Positions 53,023 through 61,272 are shown, counted from the first letter of the stretch. The stretch: DNA of 64,000 nt from CAVQHY01 sp963712465 (GCA_963712465.1 CAVQHY010000005.1:394866-458865), one strand, 5' to 3'. Program-made: numbers and translations. The notes: generated by a model not told the origin, from the sequence alone.

Positions 53023-53505
53023 GTGAAACGGAAGCGGGGCATCGCGGCTGCGGCGGCGATCGTGACTCTCGCAGTGGCTCCAGCGGCCGTCGCGCAGACG
53101 GTCGAGTTCGCTTTCGGCAGCGCCCGCCAGGGATCGCTGATCGTCTCGAGCGGGATCGGCGTGGCGCCGCGGGAGGTGTCGCTCCGCGGCGGGTGGGTGA
53201 ACGAGGCCGTTCCCTGCACGAACGCGAGGCGCCTGCGCGTGCGGACGATCGTTTCGTTCTCGCCCCCGGCCGGCGTTCCGGGACGACCGCGCAACGTCTT
53301 TCGGACCCGCACGGGGGCAGTCACCAACTGCGCGGAGGGCGGCCCGAACTTCGGCGTCGCGCTGAGCGCGGCCGGCAACGGCCTCGCGTGCCCCGACGGG
53401 CGCTGGAAGCCAGGCTTCTACTCGTTCGCGGTCACCACGACACAGCTCGCATCCGGCCTCCGGGCGATCGCGAGCCTGGGAGCGCAGCAGACTGACCCCT
53501 GCTAG
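53023..53505 (+). CDS. Hypothetical secreted protein
   Basis: A 160-residue protein with a signal peptide (residues 1-24, ending PAAVAQT). The mature part is beta-rich with four cysteines (VPCTNAR, VTNCAEGG, LACPDGRW, terminal DPC) that could form two disulfides. No family recognised. GTG 53023 has GGGAGG upstream. Its stop codon lies at the left edge of a MITE-like element. Confidence 0.7.
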   Translation: MKRKRGIAAAAAIVTLAVAPAAVAQTVEFAFGSARQGSLIVSSGIGVAPREVSLRGGWVNEAVPCTNARRLRVRTIVSFSPPAGVPGRPRNVFRTRTGAVTNCAEGGPNFGVALSAAGNGLACPDGRWKPGFYSFAVTTTQLASGLRAIASLGAQQTDPC

Positions 53506-53669
53506 AGGCTTGATGTGAGCTGGGCGTGCCTGCGGGGAGGGCATGCACCAAGGAGGTTGGTCGACTCGAGCAGGGTCAAGGCTTGCCGGCCTTGGCGCTG
53601 CTCGAGGGGGCCGATGTCTGCCGTGTGCAGGCCCCCATCCGTGGGTATGTCCATCTCACATCAGGCCTC
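53505..53669. mobile_element. MITE-like 165-bp element with 31-bp terminal inverted repeats
   Basis: The left end (53505-53535, beginning GAGGCTTGATGTGAG) and the inverted right end (53639-53669, beginning GAGGCCTGATGTGAG on the minus strand) match at 24 of 31 positions, mostly transitions otherwise. Internal inverted repeats GGGCATGCAC/GTGCAGGCCC and CTCGAGCAG/CTGCTCGAG make the whole element a near-complete palindrome. No transposase is encoded. Its right end contains the ATG and first codons of the following lipoprotein gene. Confidence 0.7.
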
Positions 53670-54192
53670 GAGGCGCCTTGCCGCCTCGGTGATAGCCGCG
53701 GCCACGCTTGCAGCGGGTTGCAGCGGATCGGGCGACGAGGATGCCGTGGCTCCCGTGCCGGAGCCTCCGACGACGGCCGTCGCACCCGCCCCGCCGCCTT
53801 CGTCGGTCAGCCGCCCGACGATGGAAGCGATCGTCCGCGCCTGGAGCAGGCAGCTGAACGCCGGTGACAACGCCGCCGCGGCGCGCCTGTTCGAGCTCCC
53901 CGCGCTGATCGTCCAGGGCGACCGGGTCGGCGAGTTTCGCACCTACGAGGAGCTCGCCGCGTGGCATGCCGGCCTGCCGTGCTCGGGCGCGATCGTGTCG
54001 CTGTCCTTCGAGGGCGAGTTCGTCATCGCCGTCTTCGAGCTCGGCGACCGTCCGACCTCGAAATGTGACGCACCGCCGGGGTCGCAGGCGGCCGCGCGCT
54101 TCCTGATCCGCCGCGGGAAGATCGTCCTCTGGGAGCAGATGGCTCCTCCCGGTGGGAACGAGAGCGATCCGTCGGAACAGCCGGCGATCTGA
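53647..54192 (+). CDS. Putative lipoprotein with NTF2/SnoaL-like domain
   Basis: A 181-residue protein. A signal peptide with lipobox LAAGC (Cys near residue 25) indicates a lipoprotein processed by LspA. A Pro/Thr-rich linker follows, then a domain resembling SnoaL-like/NTF2 folds (MEAIVRAWSRQLNAGDNAAAARLF). Ligand unknown. The ATG and first seven or so codons lie inside the MITE-like element, so the start may have been acquired by its insertion; GTG 53689 would give a very short signal peptide. Confidence 0.7.
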   Translation: MSISHQASRRLAASVIAAATLAAGCSGSGDEDAVAPVPEPPTTAVAPAPPPSSVSRPTMEAIVRAWSRQLNAGDNAAAARLFELPALIVQGDRVGEFRTYEELAAWHAGLPCSGAIVSLSFEGEFVIAVFELGDRPTSKCDAPPGSQAAARFLIRRGKIVLWEQMAPPGGNESDPSEQPAI

Positions 54193-54252
54193 CGAGCGTC
54201 GGGCGATTCACGCCGTCCGACGGCGGTCCTACGCTTGTTGCCAGGAAAGACC

Positions 54253-54606
54253 GTGCTGTCGGTCCTGCTTCTCCTCGGCTCCGTGGGCGCCGTTCTTGCG
54301 GCGATTGAGAGAGGACTCTTCAGAGGCCATCTGCTCGTCGCCCTGTCGCTGGTCGTCTCGGTCGCCGCAGCGCTGCTCGCCCGCGCGGCCGGCCTCGACG
54401 GGTTCGTCGTCGCCGCCGCCTTCGCGCTCCCGGCCCTGGCCGGGCTCGTCCTGCAGGAGATCAACGACACGGTGGCCATCCTCGCCGCGTCGCGGCGACG
54501 AAGCCGCAGGCGTAAGCGCCAACGCCGGCCACGCGTCCAGCCCGACTGGTGGATACCCAGCGAGGCGCGCGCCCTCGAGCGCACCCGCGACCGGCTCGCA
54601 GCGTAG
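54253..54606 (+). CDS. Hypothetical small membrane protein
   Basis: A protein of about 117 residues with three hydrophobic segments in the first 75 residues and a strongly basic tail (SRRRSRRRKRQRRPR) ending in EARALERTRDRLAA. Function unknown. GTG 54253 has AGGAAAG 5 nt upstream and is preferred; TTG 54235 is an in-frame alternative. It is convergent with ftsH. Confidence 0.6.
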   Translation: MLSVLLLLGSVGAVLAAIERGLFRGHLLVALSLVVSVAAALLARAAGLDGFVVAAAFALPALAGLVLQEINDTVAILAASRRRSRRRKRQRRPRVQPDWWIPSEARALERTRDRLAA

Positions 54607-54618
54607 CCCCGGTAGGCC

Positions 54619-56649
54619 CTATTCGGGTGCGCCGACCGGGTCGCGACCGGGATGGCGCTCGATTCCCGCCACGCGGTACGCGTCGGGCTCGTCGAGCGTC
54701 TCGCGCTCGAGCAGCGCCTGCGAGAGCGCGTCGAGCTTGTCGCGGTTCTCGCGCAGCAGGTCGAGGGCGGTCGCGTAGCACTCCTCGATGATGCGGCGAG
54801 CCTCCTCGTCGATCAGCTCGCGCGTGCGGTCGGACACGCCCCCGCCCGTTCCCGGGAAGAGGAGCGGCTCGTCGTTTGGCCCGGGGAGCACCGAGACCGG
54901 CCCGATCGCCTCCGACATGCCCCAGCGCCCGACCATCTGCCGCGCGATCCGGGTGACCTGCTCGAGGTCCGACTCGGCGCCCGTCGTGACGTTGCCGTAG
55001 ACGAGCTCCTCCGCCGCTCTCCCGCCGAGCGCGCCGATCAGGCGGCCGCGCAGGTACGCAGCGTCGTAGCCGTAGCGGTCGGCCTCGGGGCTCTGGAACG
55101 TGACGCCGAGCGCGCGGCCGCGCGGCACGATCGACACCTTGCGCACGGGATCGGCACCGGGCTGGAGCATCCCGAGCAGCGCATGCCCGGACTCGTGGAA
55201 CGCGGTCCGCTCTCGCTCCTCGGGCGAGAGCATGATCTTGCGCTCGGCGCCGAGGATGATCTTCTCGAACGCGTCGGTGAAATCGGCCAGCTCGACCTTC
55301 GAGTGGTCGCGTCTCGCGGCGGTGAGCGCCGCCTCGTTGACCAGGTTCTTAAGATCCGCCCCGACCATCCCCGGAGTGGCGGACGCGATCGACGCGAGGT
55401 CGACGTCCTCGGCGAGCGGGACGCCGCGCGTGTGCACCTCGAGGATTTGCTTGCGGCCCTGCTGGTCGGGGGGGTTGACGACGACGCGCCGGTCGAAGCG
55501 TCCGGGGCGCAGGAGCGCCTGGTCGAGGATCTCGGGCCGGTTCGTCGCCGCGATCACGATCACGCCCTCCGTGCCGGTGAAACCGTCCATCTCGGTAAGG
55601 ATCTGGTTGAGCGTCTGCTCGCGCTCGTCGTGGCCTCCGAGCGCCGCCCCGCCACCGCGAGTGCGCCCGATCGCGTCCAGCTCGTCGATGAAGATGATCG
55701 CCGGCGCGACCGCCTTGGCCTGGTTGAAGAGGTCGCGGACGCGGCTCGCGCCGACGCCGACGATCATCTCGATGAACTCCGAGGCCGAGAGCGAGAAGTA
55801 GGGCACGTCCGCCTCGCCTGCCACCGCGCGGGCGAGCAGCGTCTTCCCTGTTCCGGGCAGGCCGCTGAGGAGGACGCCGCGGGGGATCTGGCCGCCGAGT
55901 CGCCGGTACTTGTCCGGGTTCTTGAGGAAGTCAACGATCTCGACAAGCTCGTCCTCGGCCTCGTCGATGCCGGCCACGTCGTCGAACGTCGTGCGCTGGC
56001 TCGTCGCCTCGTAGCGCTTCGCGCGCGACCGCCCGATGCTGGTCAGCGCCCCGCCCATGCCGCCCGCTCGGCGGGCGAGGAAGACGAACAGCCCGATCAG
56101 GAGGAGCGTCGGGCCGAAGAACAGGAGGATCTGGGCCAGGAGCGACCGTCCCTCCTCGATCGGGCGGGCGTTGACGACGACGTCCTGCTCGTCGAGGAGC
56201 TCGAAGATGCCGTCGTCGGCGAACGCGGGACGCGTCGTCTCGAACTCCGAGCTCGTGTCGCCCTTCGGAGCCTTCTCGCCCGCCTTCGGCGCGGGGTAGG
56301 TCACCGGCTCTTTGAACTCGCCCTGGATCGCGTCGCCGCGCGACGTCACCTCGGTGACGTTCCCCTGCTCGACCTGGGCACGGAAGGTCGTATACGGCAC
56401 CTCCAGCCGGTTTGGGCGACCGGGCGCGAACTGGGAGACGATGAGCCAGTTGACGAGGAGAAGCCCGAGCAGGATCCACCAGAAGCGGGCGCCCGGAGGG
56501 CGAAACCGGCGCGTCGGGGACTTGTCGTTCGGATCGGGAGGCGCCCCCTCGACGCGCCAGCCCGGCGGGTGGTCGCCCTGGGGCGGGCGTCGAGCCGGTG
56601 GGGGCGCGGTCGCCGGAGTCGGGGTCTGGCTGTCGGCGCGCTCGGCCAT
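54619..56649 (-). CDS. ftsH: ATP-dependent membrane zinc protease FtsH
   Basis: A 676-residue AAA+ protease degrading misfolded membrane and regulatory proteins. A Pro-rich N-terminal extension (about 50 residues) precedes the first membrane segment. A periplasmic-type domain and a second membrane segment follow, then the AAA domain with Walker A GLPGTGKT (Leu instead of the usual Pro), Walker B IIFIDELDAIG, the SRH region NRPEILDQALLRPGRFDR, and the zinc site HESGH. ATG 56649 has GGAGAG upstream; TACAGT lies 13 nt before it. Confidence 0.95.
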   Translation of the reverse strand: MAERADSQTPTPATAPPPARRPPQGDHPPGWRVEGAPPDPNDKSPTRRFRPPGARFWWILLGLLLVNWLIVSQFAPGRPNRLEVPYTTFRAQVEQGNVTEVTSRGDAIQGEFKEPVTYPAPKAGEKAPKGDTSSEFETTRPAFADDGIFELLDEQDVVVNARPIEEGRSLLAQILLFFGPTLLLIGLFVFLARRAGGMGGALTSIGRSRAKRYEATSQRTTFDDVAGIDEAEDELVEIVDFLKNPDKYRRLGGQIPRGVLLSGLPGTGKTLLARAVAGEADVPYFSLSASEFIEMIVGVGASRVRDLFNQAKAVAPAIIFIDELDAIGRTRGGGAALGGHDEREQTLNQILTEMDGFTGTEGVIVIAATNRPEILDQALLRPGRFDRRVVVNPPDQQGRKQILEVHTRGVPLAEDVDLASIASATPGMVGADLKNLVNEAALTAARRDHSKVELADFTDAFEKIILGAERKIMLSPEERERTAFHESGHALLGMLQPGADPVRKVSIVPRGRALGVTFQSPEADRYGYDAAYLRGRLIGALGGRAAEELVYGNVTTGAESDLEQVTRIARQMVGRWGMSEAIGPVSVLPGPNDEPLLFPGTGGGVSDRTRELIDEEARRIIEECYATALDLLRENRDKLDALSQALLERETLDEPDAYRVAGIERHPGRDPVGAPE

Positions 56650-56730
56650 CGCTCTCCGGTAACTGTAGGCAACCGTGCCCGGCGGCCCGAAGCCGGGGAC
56701 TGTGAACACTCGATTACGGCGGCCCGGGCG

Positions 56731-57624
56731 TCAGGCTGCGGAGTCGAGAGCGCGGCGGATCGCGGCGACGTGAGCGGGCGTCGTGCCGCAGCAACCGCCG
56801 ACGATGCGGGCGCCCTGGGCCACGTAGCGGCCCGCATGCGACGCGAACGTCTCGGGCTCGGCGTCGTAGACGACGTCGAGCCCGACGACGCGCGGGATGC
56901 CGGCGTTGGGCTTGACCCACACGGGCAGGTCTTTCGCCGCGGCGATCAGCTCCTCGACGACGAGGTCGGAGTCCTCGAGGGAGCTCCCGCAGTTGGAGCC
57001 GATCGCCGTCACTCCCAGGCCCCGCATCGCCTCGACTGCGGCGGTCGGCGACAACCCCATCATCGTGTGCCTGCCGGTGTCGAAGCTGAACGTGACGACC
57101 AGCGGAAGTGGACTGACGCTGCGGATGCCTTCGACCGCGGCGGTCGCCTCCTCGAGCGCGTAGGACGTCTCCACGAGCAGCAGATCCACCCCACCCTCGG
57201 TGAGCGCGGCGGCCTGCTCGGCGTAGTTCTCTGCGCATTCCTCGAGCCCGAGCTCTCCGAGGGGCTCGCACAGCTCTCCGGTCGGCCCGAGCGAGCCCGC
57301 GACAAGCGCCCGCCCGCCGGCCGCCTCGCAGGCGAGCGCGGCCGCCCGGACGTTGACCTCCCGCGCGTGCGAGGCGAGGCCGGACCGGCCCAGCCGCAGG
57401 CGGGTTCCACCGAAGCTGCACGTGAGAATCACGTCCGCGCCGGCGTCCACGTAGGCCCGGTGCAGCTCGAGCACCCGCTCCGGGGCCGAGAGGATCCACT
57501 CCTCGGGGGCCGCCCCGTTCTCGAGCCCCATCGCCTGGTAGTTCGTGGCGGTCGCGCCGTCGGCGACGAGAACTCCTCGGGCGGCGAGGCGTTCGAGGAA
57601 CTGCGGTTCGGTGGCGGTGCTCAT
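56731..57624 (-). CDS. Homocysteine S-methyltransferase family protein (BHMT/MmuM-like)
   Basis: A 297-residue TIM-barrel methyltransferase that would make methionine from homocysteine using betaine, S-methylmethionine or another donor. The zinc ligands are in GSNCGSS and the C-terminal GGCCGTTPAHVAAI. DGATATNYQAMG and TCSFGGTRLRLG are further landmarks. ATG 57624 has GGGAGG 6 nt upstream. It is preceded by a SAM-I-type riboswitch, so expression should fall when SAM is plentiful. Confidence 0.9.
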   Translation of the reverse strand: MSTATEPQFLERLAARGVLVADGATATNYQAMGLENGAAPEEWILSAPERVLELHRAYVDAGADVILTCSFGGTRLRLGRSGLASHAREVNVRAAALACEAAGGRALVAGSLGPTGELCEPLGELGLEECAENYAEQAAALTEGGVDLLLVETSYALEEATAAVEGIRSVSPLPLVVTFSFDTGRHTMMGLSPTAAVEAMRGLGVTAIGSNCGSSLEDSDLVVEELIAAAKDLPVWVKPNAGIPRVVGLDVVYDAEPETFASHAGRYVAQGARIVGGCCGTTPAHVAAIRRALDSAA

Positions 57625-57638
57625 CGGATCCTCCCTGG

Positions 57639-57737
57639 TCGCTCGACATCACCCCGGGCTTGGCACCTTGCGCGGAGCAGGTTGCCGAGGCGTCACGGGG
57701 CCGGGGCCCTCGGCCTCTCTCGATGTGGAGCGGCTCG
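57639..57737 (-). promoter_or_regulatory. SAM-I-type riboswitch
   Basis: The minus strand between 57735 and 57641 has the SAM-I order of conserved blocks: AGAGAGGCCGAGGG, CCGGCCCCGTGACGCC, TCGGCAACC, AAGGTGCCAA and GGGGTGATGTCGAG. Helix P1 can form between GCTC-C-ACATC at the 5' side and GATGT-C-GAGC at the 3' side. It ends about 17 nt before the methyltransferase start, so translational control by masking GGGAGG is likely. Confidence 0.85.
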
Positions 57738-57753
57738 CACCGCGTCCCTTCGA

Positions 57754-57793
57754 AGGCGCATACGGGATTCGAACCCGTGTTACGGCCGTGAGA
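57754..57793 (-). repeat. Duplicated 3' half of tRNA-Glu (attachment-site-like repeat)
   Basis: These 40 bases match 58468-58507, the 3' half of tRNA-Glu from the anticodon to the end of the acceptor, at 39 positions in direct orientation. The 5' half is missing, so it is not a functional tRNA. Displaced tRNA 3' ends of this kind mark the far border of elements integrated in tRNA genes. Confidence 0.85.
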
Positions 57794-57960
57794 CGGAGGT
57801 TACCAGAGCCCGATTAGCAGGCCTTTTCCGGGCAACATCCTCGCCGTGATCCATTCGTGGTCCCCGATCAGCCTCCGCCGGCCGTCTCGGAACGCGGCGA
57901 TTCTGATCCCGCAGCGGGCGCCGGAGCCTCGCGTGGCAAGGCCCCAGACGGAGTACCTAT
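57794..57960. other. Non-coding stretch inside the tRNA-Glu remnant
   Basis: Nothing gene-like is seen here. GC content appears lower than the surroundings, and no integrase fragment is recognisable. Confidence 0.5.
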
Positions 57961-58248
57961 CTATCCGCCAACCAAGTAGCGGTGAATCTCGATGAACTCA
58001 ATCTCGGGCGCAGGCATGCCAGCCTGTTCAACGGCCGGAACGATTCGCTCCTGGGAGAACTGCTCGAACTGTTCGCGTGATTCCCAGACATCGACGACGC
58101 GGACACCGTCACTCGTTACCGCCGCCCAGTGAAAGAGTGCGCCCCCAACATGTGGGGTACCCGATGGCCCGTGACCAATCGCCTTGACGGCTGCGTCGTA
58201 CTGGTCTGCCGTCGCTCCGGGAAAGTTGAGGTCGACTGCGATTGCCAT
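57961..58248 (-). CDS. Small dimeric alpha-beta-barrel protein (ABM-like)
   Basis: A 95-residue protein: MAIAVDLNFPGATADQYDAA, then LFHWAAVTSDGVRVVDVWESREQFEQF in blocks, and IEFIEIHRYLVGG at the end. This matches the ferredoxin-like dimeric barrel of antibiotic-biosynthesis-monooxygenase-like and stress proteins; the function is unknown. ATG 58248 has GGGAGCG upstream. It is the only gene between the two tRNA-Glu-derived repeats, with somewhat lower GC than its neighbours, so it may be transferred cargo. Confidence 0.78.
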   Translation of the reverse strand: MAIAVDLNFPGATADQYDAAVKAIGHGPSGTPHVGGALFHWAAVTSDGVRVVDVWESREQFEQFSQERIVPAVEQAGMPAPEIEFIEIHRYLVGG

Positions 58249-58435
58249 GCGAGCGCTCCCTTTTAGATGGACACCACCCCATCCGGATGGCAGCGAAGTG
58301 ATAACAGTTTGCGCGAGCGCGGGAATCACCACGCCATCCGCGACCGACTGTAGAAGGAAATCGTGGCCCCCGGGTGGCCCTTTAGGGCCAGAACTGGCCG
58401 CTCCTGTCCAATATCCGAAAGAGCCCCGAGACGCG

Positions 58436-58461
58436 GAAACCCCCTGATTAGCGGGGGTTTC
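58436..58461 (-). terminator. Terminator of tRNA-Glu
   Basis: GAAACCCCC (58436-58444) and GGGGGTTTC (58453-58461) form a perfect 9-bp stem just downstream of the tRNA on the minus strand, an intrinsic-terminator-like hairpin. Confidence 0.75.
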
Positions 58462-58467
58462 TCGAGG

Positions 58468-58540
58468 AGGCGCATACGGGATTCGAACCCGTGTTACCGC
58501 CGTGAGAGGGCGGCGTCCTGGGCCCCTAGACGAATGCGCC
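58468..58540 (-). tRNA. tRNA-Glu (anticodon CTC)
   Basis: A complete cloverleaf: acceptor GGCGCAT/ATGCGCC, D arm closed by GTC/GAC, anticodon stem CCGCC/GGCGG with loop CTCTCAC (anticodon CTC), variable TAAC, and T arm ACGGG-TTCGAAT-CCCGT. The 3' CCA is not encoded. Its 3' half is repeated at 57754-57793. Confidence 0.95.
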
Positions 58541-58595
58541 GAGCCCTGCGGCCCGGAAGCCTAGCGAATCGCGTGCCCGTCACGGCGCGCGGGCG

Positions 58596-58733
58596 TCAGC
58601 CGCAGCAGCCTTCCTTGAACTTGCAGCCGGGGCACTGCCACGACGAGTGGATCCACACCATCGACGTCGCGCAGCGCAGGCAGGTCGGGGGTGTGTGATC
58701 GAAACGGGGGAGCCGGCACGCTTCGGCAACCAC
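58596..58733 (-). CDS. 45-residue zinc-ribbon protein
   Basis: A short frame too small for routine gene calling. Two CxxC pairs, PPTCLRCATSMVWIHSSW (first pair CLRC) and QCPGCKFKEGCCG (second pair CPGC, then a terminal CC), spaced by about 16 residues, form a typical zinc ribbon. GTG 58733 gives 45 residues; a GTG 13 codons upstream in frame is another possibility. AGAGGAAG lies immediately before the start, too close to be ideal. Function unknown; the well-ordered Cys pattern argues against chance. Confidence 0.6.
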   Translation of the reverse strand: MVAEACRLPRFDHTPPTCLRCATSMVWIHSSWQCPGCKFKEGCCG

Positions 58734-58821
58734 CTTCCTCTCATGACCCCCGGCCGCGGCGTCGATCACTCTAGGGAGTATGGAGAGCGACCCGGCCGTG
58801 GACAGCGTCGGGGGCGAGGCC

Positions 58822-58827
58822 TATCCT
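58822..58827 (+). promoter_or_regulatory. -10 box of the histidine kinase gene
   Basis: TATCCT lies 40 nt before the kinase GTG. GTG 58837, 9 nt after the box, opens a five-codon frame that overlaps (GTGA) a second ten-codon frame running into the kinase start. Confidence 0.4.
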
Positions 58828-58867
58828 CGGCGGAACGTGGGGGGAAACCCGTGAACGGGGGCAACGC

Positions 58868-61267
58868 GTGCGCCTCGGGTTGAAGCGCGACCGCCGCTCG
58901 ACCGGGCCGGAGGACCCGGTGCGCCCCCGCACTCCCACCGAGGAGGCGCTCTTCGAGATGCAGGAGGAGCTGCGCGCCCTGATCGCCGCCTCGCCGCTTC
59001 CGATCTTCGCGTACGACACGGACGGGATCGTGACGCTCTGGAACCAGGCGGCCGAGCGGGTGTTCGGCTGGAGCGAGGACGAGGCGCTCGGCGTCCTGCT
59101 GCCGATCGTTCAGGAGTCGATGCTCGACGAGTTCCACGACGTGAGGGCGCGCGTCCTCGCCGGCGGAGCGTTCTCGGGCTACGAGACGGTGCGGCGCCGC
59201 AAGGACGGCTCGCCGATCGAGGTCAGCTTCTGGAACGGCCCGGTGCGCGATCGCAGCGGGACAGTGCGGGGCGTGGTCGCGCTGGTGGACGACATCACGA
59301 GTCGCAGGCGCGCCGAGGACGAGCGGGAGCGGCTTCTCGCCGCGCTGACGGCGAGCGAGCGACGCTACCGCTCGCTCGTCGAGGCCACGGCCGAGATCGT
59401 CTGGGTGACGGATGCGAACGGGCTCCAGGGCGGCCTCTCGCCCGGTTGGATGGCATTCACGGGCCAGACCACGGAGGAGGCTGCGGGCGCAGGGTGGCTC
59501 GACGCCGTGCATCCGGCGGACCGCCGGCGGGTCGACGAGGCGTGGGCTTCGGCGGTGGACACGAAGAGCCCGTACGAGACGGAGTACCGGCTCCGTGCGG
59601 TCGACGGTGCCTACCGGTACATGGTTGCCCGCGGCGTGCCGGTCTCCGCCGCCGACGGCGGAGTCCGCGAATGGGTCGGCGTCTGCATCGACATCAGCGT
59701 CCGCAAGCGGCGAGAGGAGGCGCTTCGGTTCCTCGCCGAGGCGAGCGCCGTCCTCGCGAGCTCGCTCGACTACCGGACGACGCTGGGCAAGGTGGCTCGG
59801 CTCGCCGTGCCGGCCGTCGCCGACTGGTGCCTGCTCGACCTCGCCCAGGAGGACGGAAGCGCGGAACGGCTCGAGGTCGTTCACGCCGATCCGTCGAAGT
59901 CGGCGATCGCCGCCGGCCTGAAGCGGTTCGGCCCGCGCGCCGGGTGGGAGACGCCGCCGGCGAGGGTGCTGCGCTCCGGCGAGCCGATCATCGTCCCCGA
60001 GCTGACGCCCGAGCGGTTGCGCGCAGTGGCCCACGACGAAGACCACCTCGACGCCATGCGCGCGGTCGAGCCGCGGTCGGTCATGCACGTCCCGCTCGAG
60101 GCCCGCGGGCGCGTTCTCGGTGCGGTCACGTTCGTCTCGGCGGAGTCCGGCCGCGTGTACGACGAGGACGATCTGCTGCTCGCCACCGACATCGCGCGGC
60201 GGGCGGCGCTCGCGATCGACAACGCCCGCCTCTTTCATGACGCCGAGGAGCGCGGGCAGGCCGCGCGCGTGCTCGCGGCGATCGGCGACGGTGTCGTGCT
60301 GGTCGACGGCGACGGCGTCGTCCGTCTGTGGAACGCTGCCGCGGAGGCGATCACCGGTCTTTCGCCCGCAGAGGTGGTCGCGCGGCCGGTGTCCCGGGCG
60401 GTGCCCGGCTGGGCCGCCGTCGAGGGGCGGATCCCGGTCGCGGCGCCGGCCTCGGCGGCCCGCCGCTCGGAAACCGTCCCGCTCGACCTGGACGGACGCG
60501 AGGTGTGGGTGTCGATCTCCGGGGTCGGCTTCTCCGAGGGCACGGTGTACGCGTTTCGCGACCTGACCGAGGAGCGTCGCGTCGACGAGCTCAAGGCGGA
60601 GTTCGTCGCGACCGTCTCGCACGAGCTGAGGACGCCGCTCGCCGCCGTTCACGGGGCGGCGCTGACCCTGCGGCGGGACGATCTGAGGCTCGACGACGCC
60701 ACGCGCGACAGCCTGCTGCAGGTCGTCGCCGACCAGTCCGACCGGCTGGCGGGAATCGTCAACGACATCCTGCTCGCGAGCAGGCTCGAGACGGACGGGC
60801 TGGTGATCGGCCGCGAGCGAGTCGACCCGGCCGAGCTCGCACGCCGCGTCGTCGACGCCGCTCGGGCGCACGCACCGGACTCGATCGCGATCGAGCTCTC
60901 GGCGCCCGCTGAGGCGCCTCCCGTGGCGGCTGACCCCGACCGCGTGCGGCAGGTGCTCGGGAACCTCCTCGACAACGCCGTCAAGTACTCGCCGGACGGC
61001 GGGCAGGTCGTCGTCGCGCTCGAGGAGACGGAGGGGGCCCTGCGCTTCTCCGTGCTCGACCGCGGCATCGGGATTCCCGCGACGGAGCACGAGCGGATCT
61101 TCGAGCGCTTCTACCGCCTTGACCCCAATCTCACCCGGGGGGTCGGCGGGACGGGTCTCGGCCTCTACATCTGCCGCGAGCTCGTCCGCCGAATGGGCGG
61201 ACGGATCCGGGTCGAGCCCCGCGAGGGTGGAGGGTCGATCTTCAGCTTCGAGCTCCCGCTCGACTAG
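58868..61267 (+). CDS. PAS-GAF sensor histidine kinase
   Basis: A 799-residue soluble kinase with no membrane segment. PAS1 covers about residues 35-155 (SPLPIFAYDTDGIVTLWNQ), PAS2 about 160-285 (IVWVTDANGLQGGLSPGW), GAF about 295-455, and a third PAS about 465-560. The HisKA domain follows with phosphorylated His585 in VSHELRTPLAAVHG, then the HATPase with N box NLLDNAVKYSP, DRGIGIP and GGTGLGLYICREL. It should sense an intracellular or diffusible cue. No response regulator is adjacent; the orphan regulators at 4319 and 51131 are candidates only by default. Confidence 0.94.
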   Translation: MRLGLKRDRRSTGPEDPVRPRTPTEEALFEMQEELRALIAASPLPIFAYDTDGIVTLWNQAAERVFGWSEDEALGVLLPIVQESMLDEFHDVRARVLAGGAFSGYETVRRRKDGSPIEVSFWNGPVRDRSGTVRGVVALVDDITSRRRAEDERERLLAALTASERRYRSLVEATAEIVWVTDANGLQGGLSPGWMAFTGQTTEEAAGAGWLDAVHPADRRRVDEAWASAVDTKSPYETEYRLRAVDGAYRYMVARGVPVSAADGGVREWVGVCIDISVRKRREEALRFLAEASAVLASSLDYRTTLGKVARLAVPAVADWCLLDLAQEDGSAERLEVVHADPSKSAIAAGLKRFGPRAGWETPPARVLRSGEPIIVPELTPERLRAVAHDEDHLDAMRAVEPRSVMHVPLEARGRVLGAVTFVSAESGRVYDEDDLLLATDIARRAALAIDNARLFHDAEERGQAARVLAAIGDGVVLVDGDGVVRLWNAAAEAITGLSPAEVVARPVSRAVPGWAAVEGRIPVAAPASAARRSETVPLDLDGREVWVSISGVGFSEGTVYAFRDLTEERRVDELKAEFVATVSHELRTPLAAVHGAALTLRRDDLRLDDATRDSLLQVVADQSDRLAGIVNDILLASRLETDGLVIGRERVDPAELARRVVDAARAHAPDSIAIELSAPAEAPPVAADPDRVRQVLGNLLDNAVKYSPDGGQVVVALEETEGALRFSVLDRGIGIPATEHERIFERFYRLDPNLTRGVGGTGLGLYICRELVRRMGGRIRVEPREGGGSIFSFELPLD

Positions 61268-61272
61268 CCGCG

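Noticed and set aside
57754..57840. A second functional tRNA gene at 57754
   Set aside because: Only the 3' half matches; the 5' acceptor and D arm are absent and cannot pair.
54652..57849. A 1065-codon plus-strand frame across ftsH and the methyltransferase
   Set aside because: It is an antisense shadow of ftsH and the methyltransferase, and it also crosses the riboswitch.
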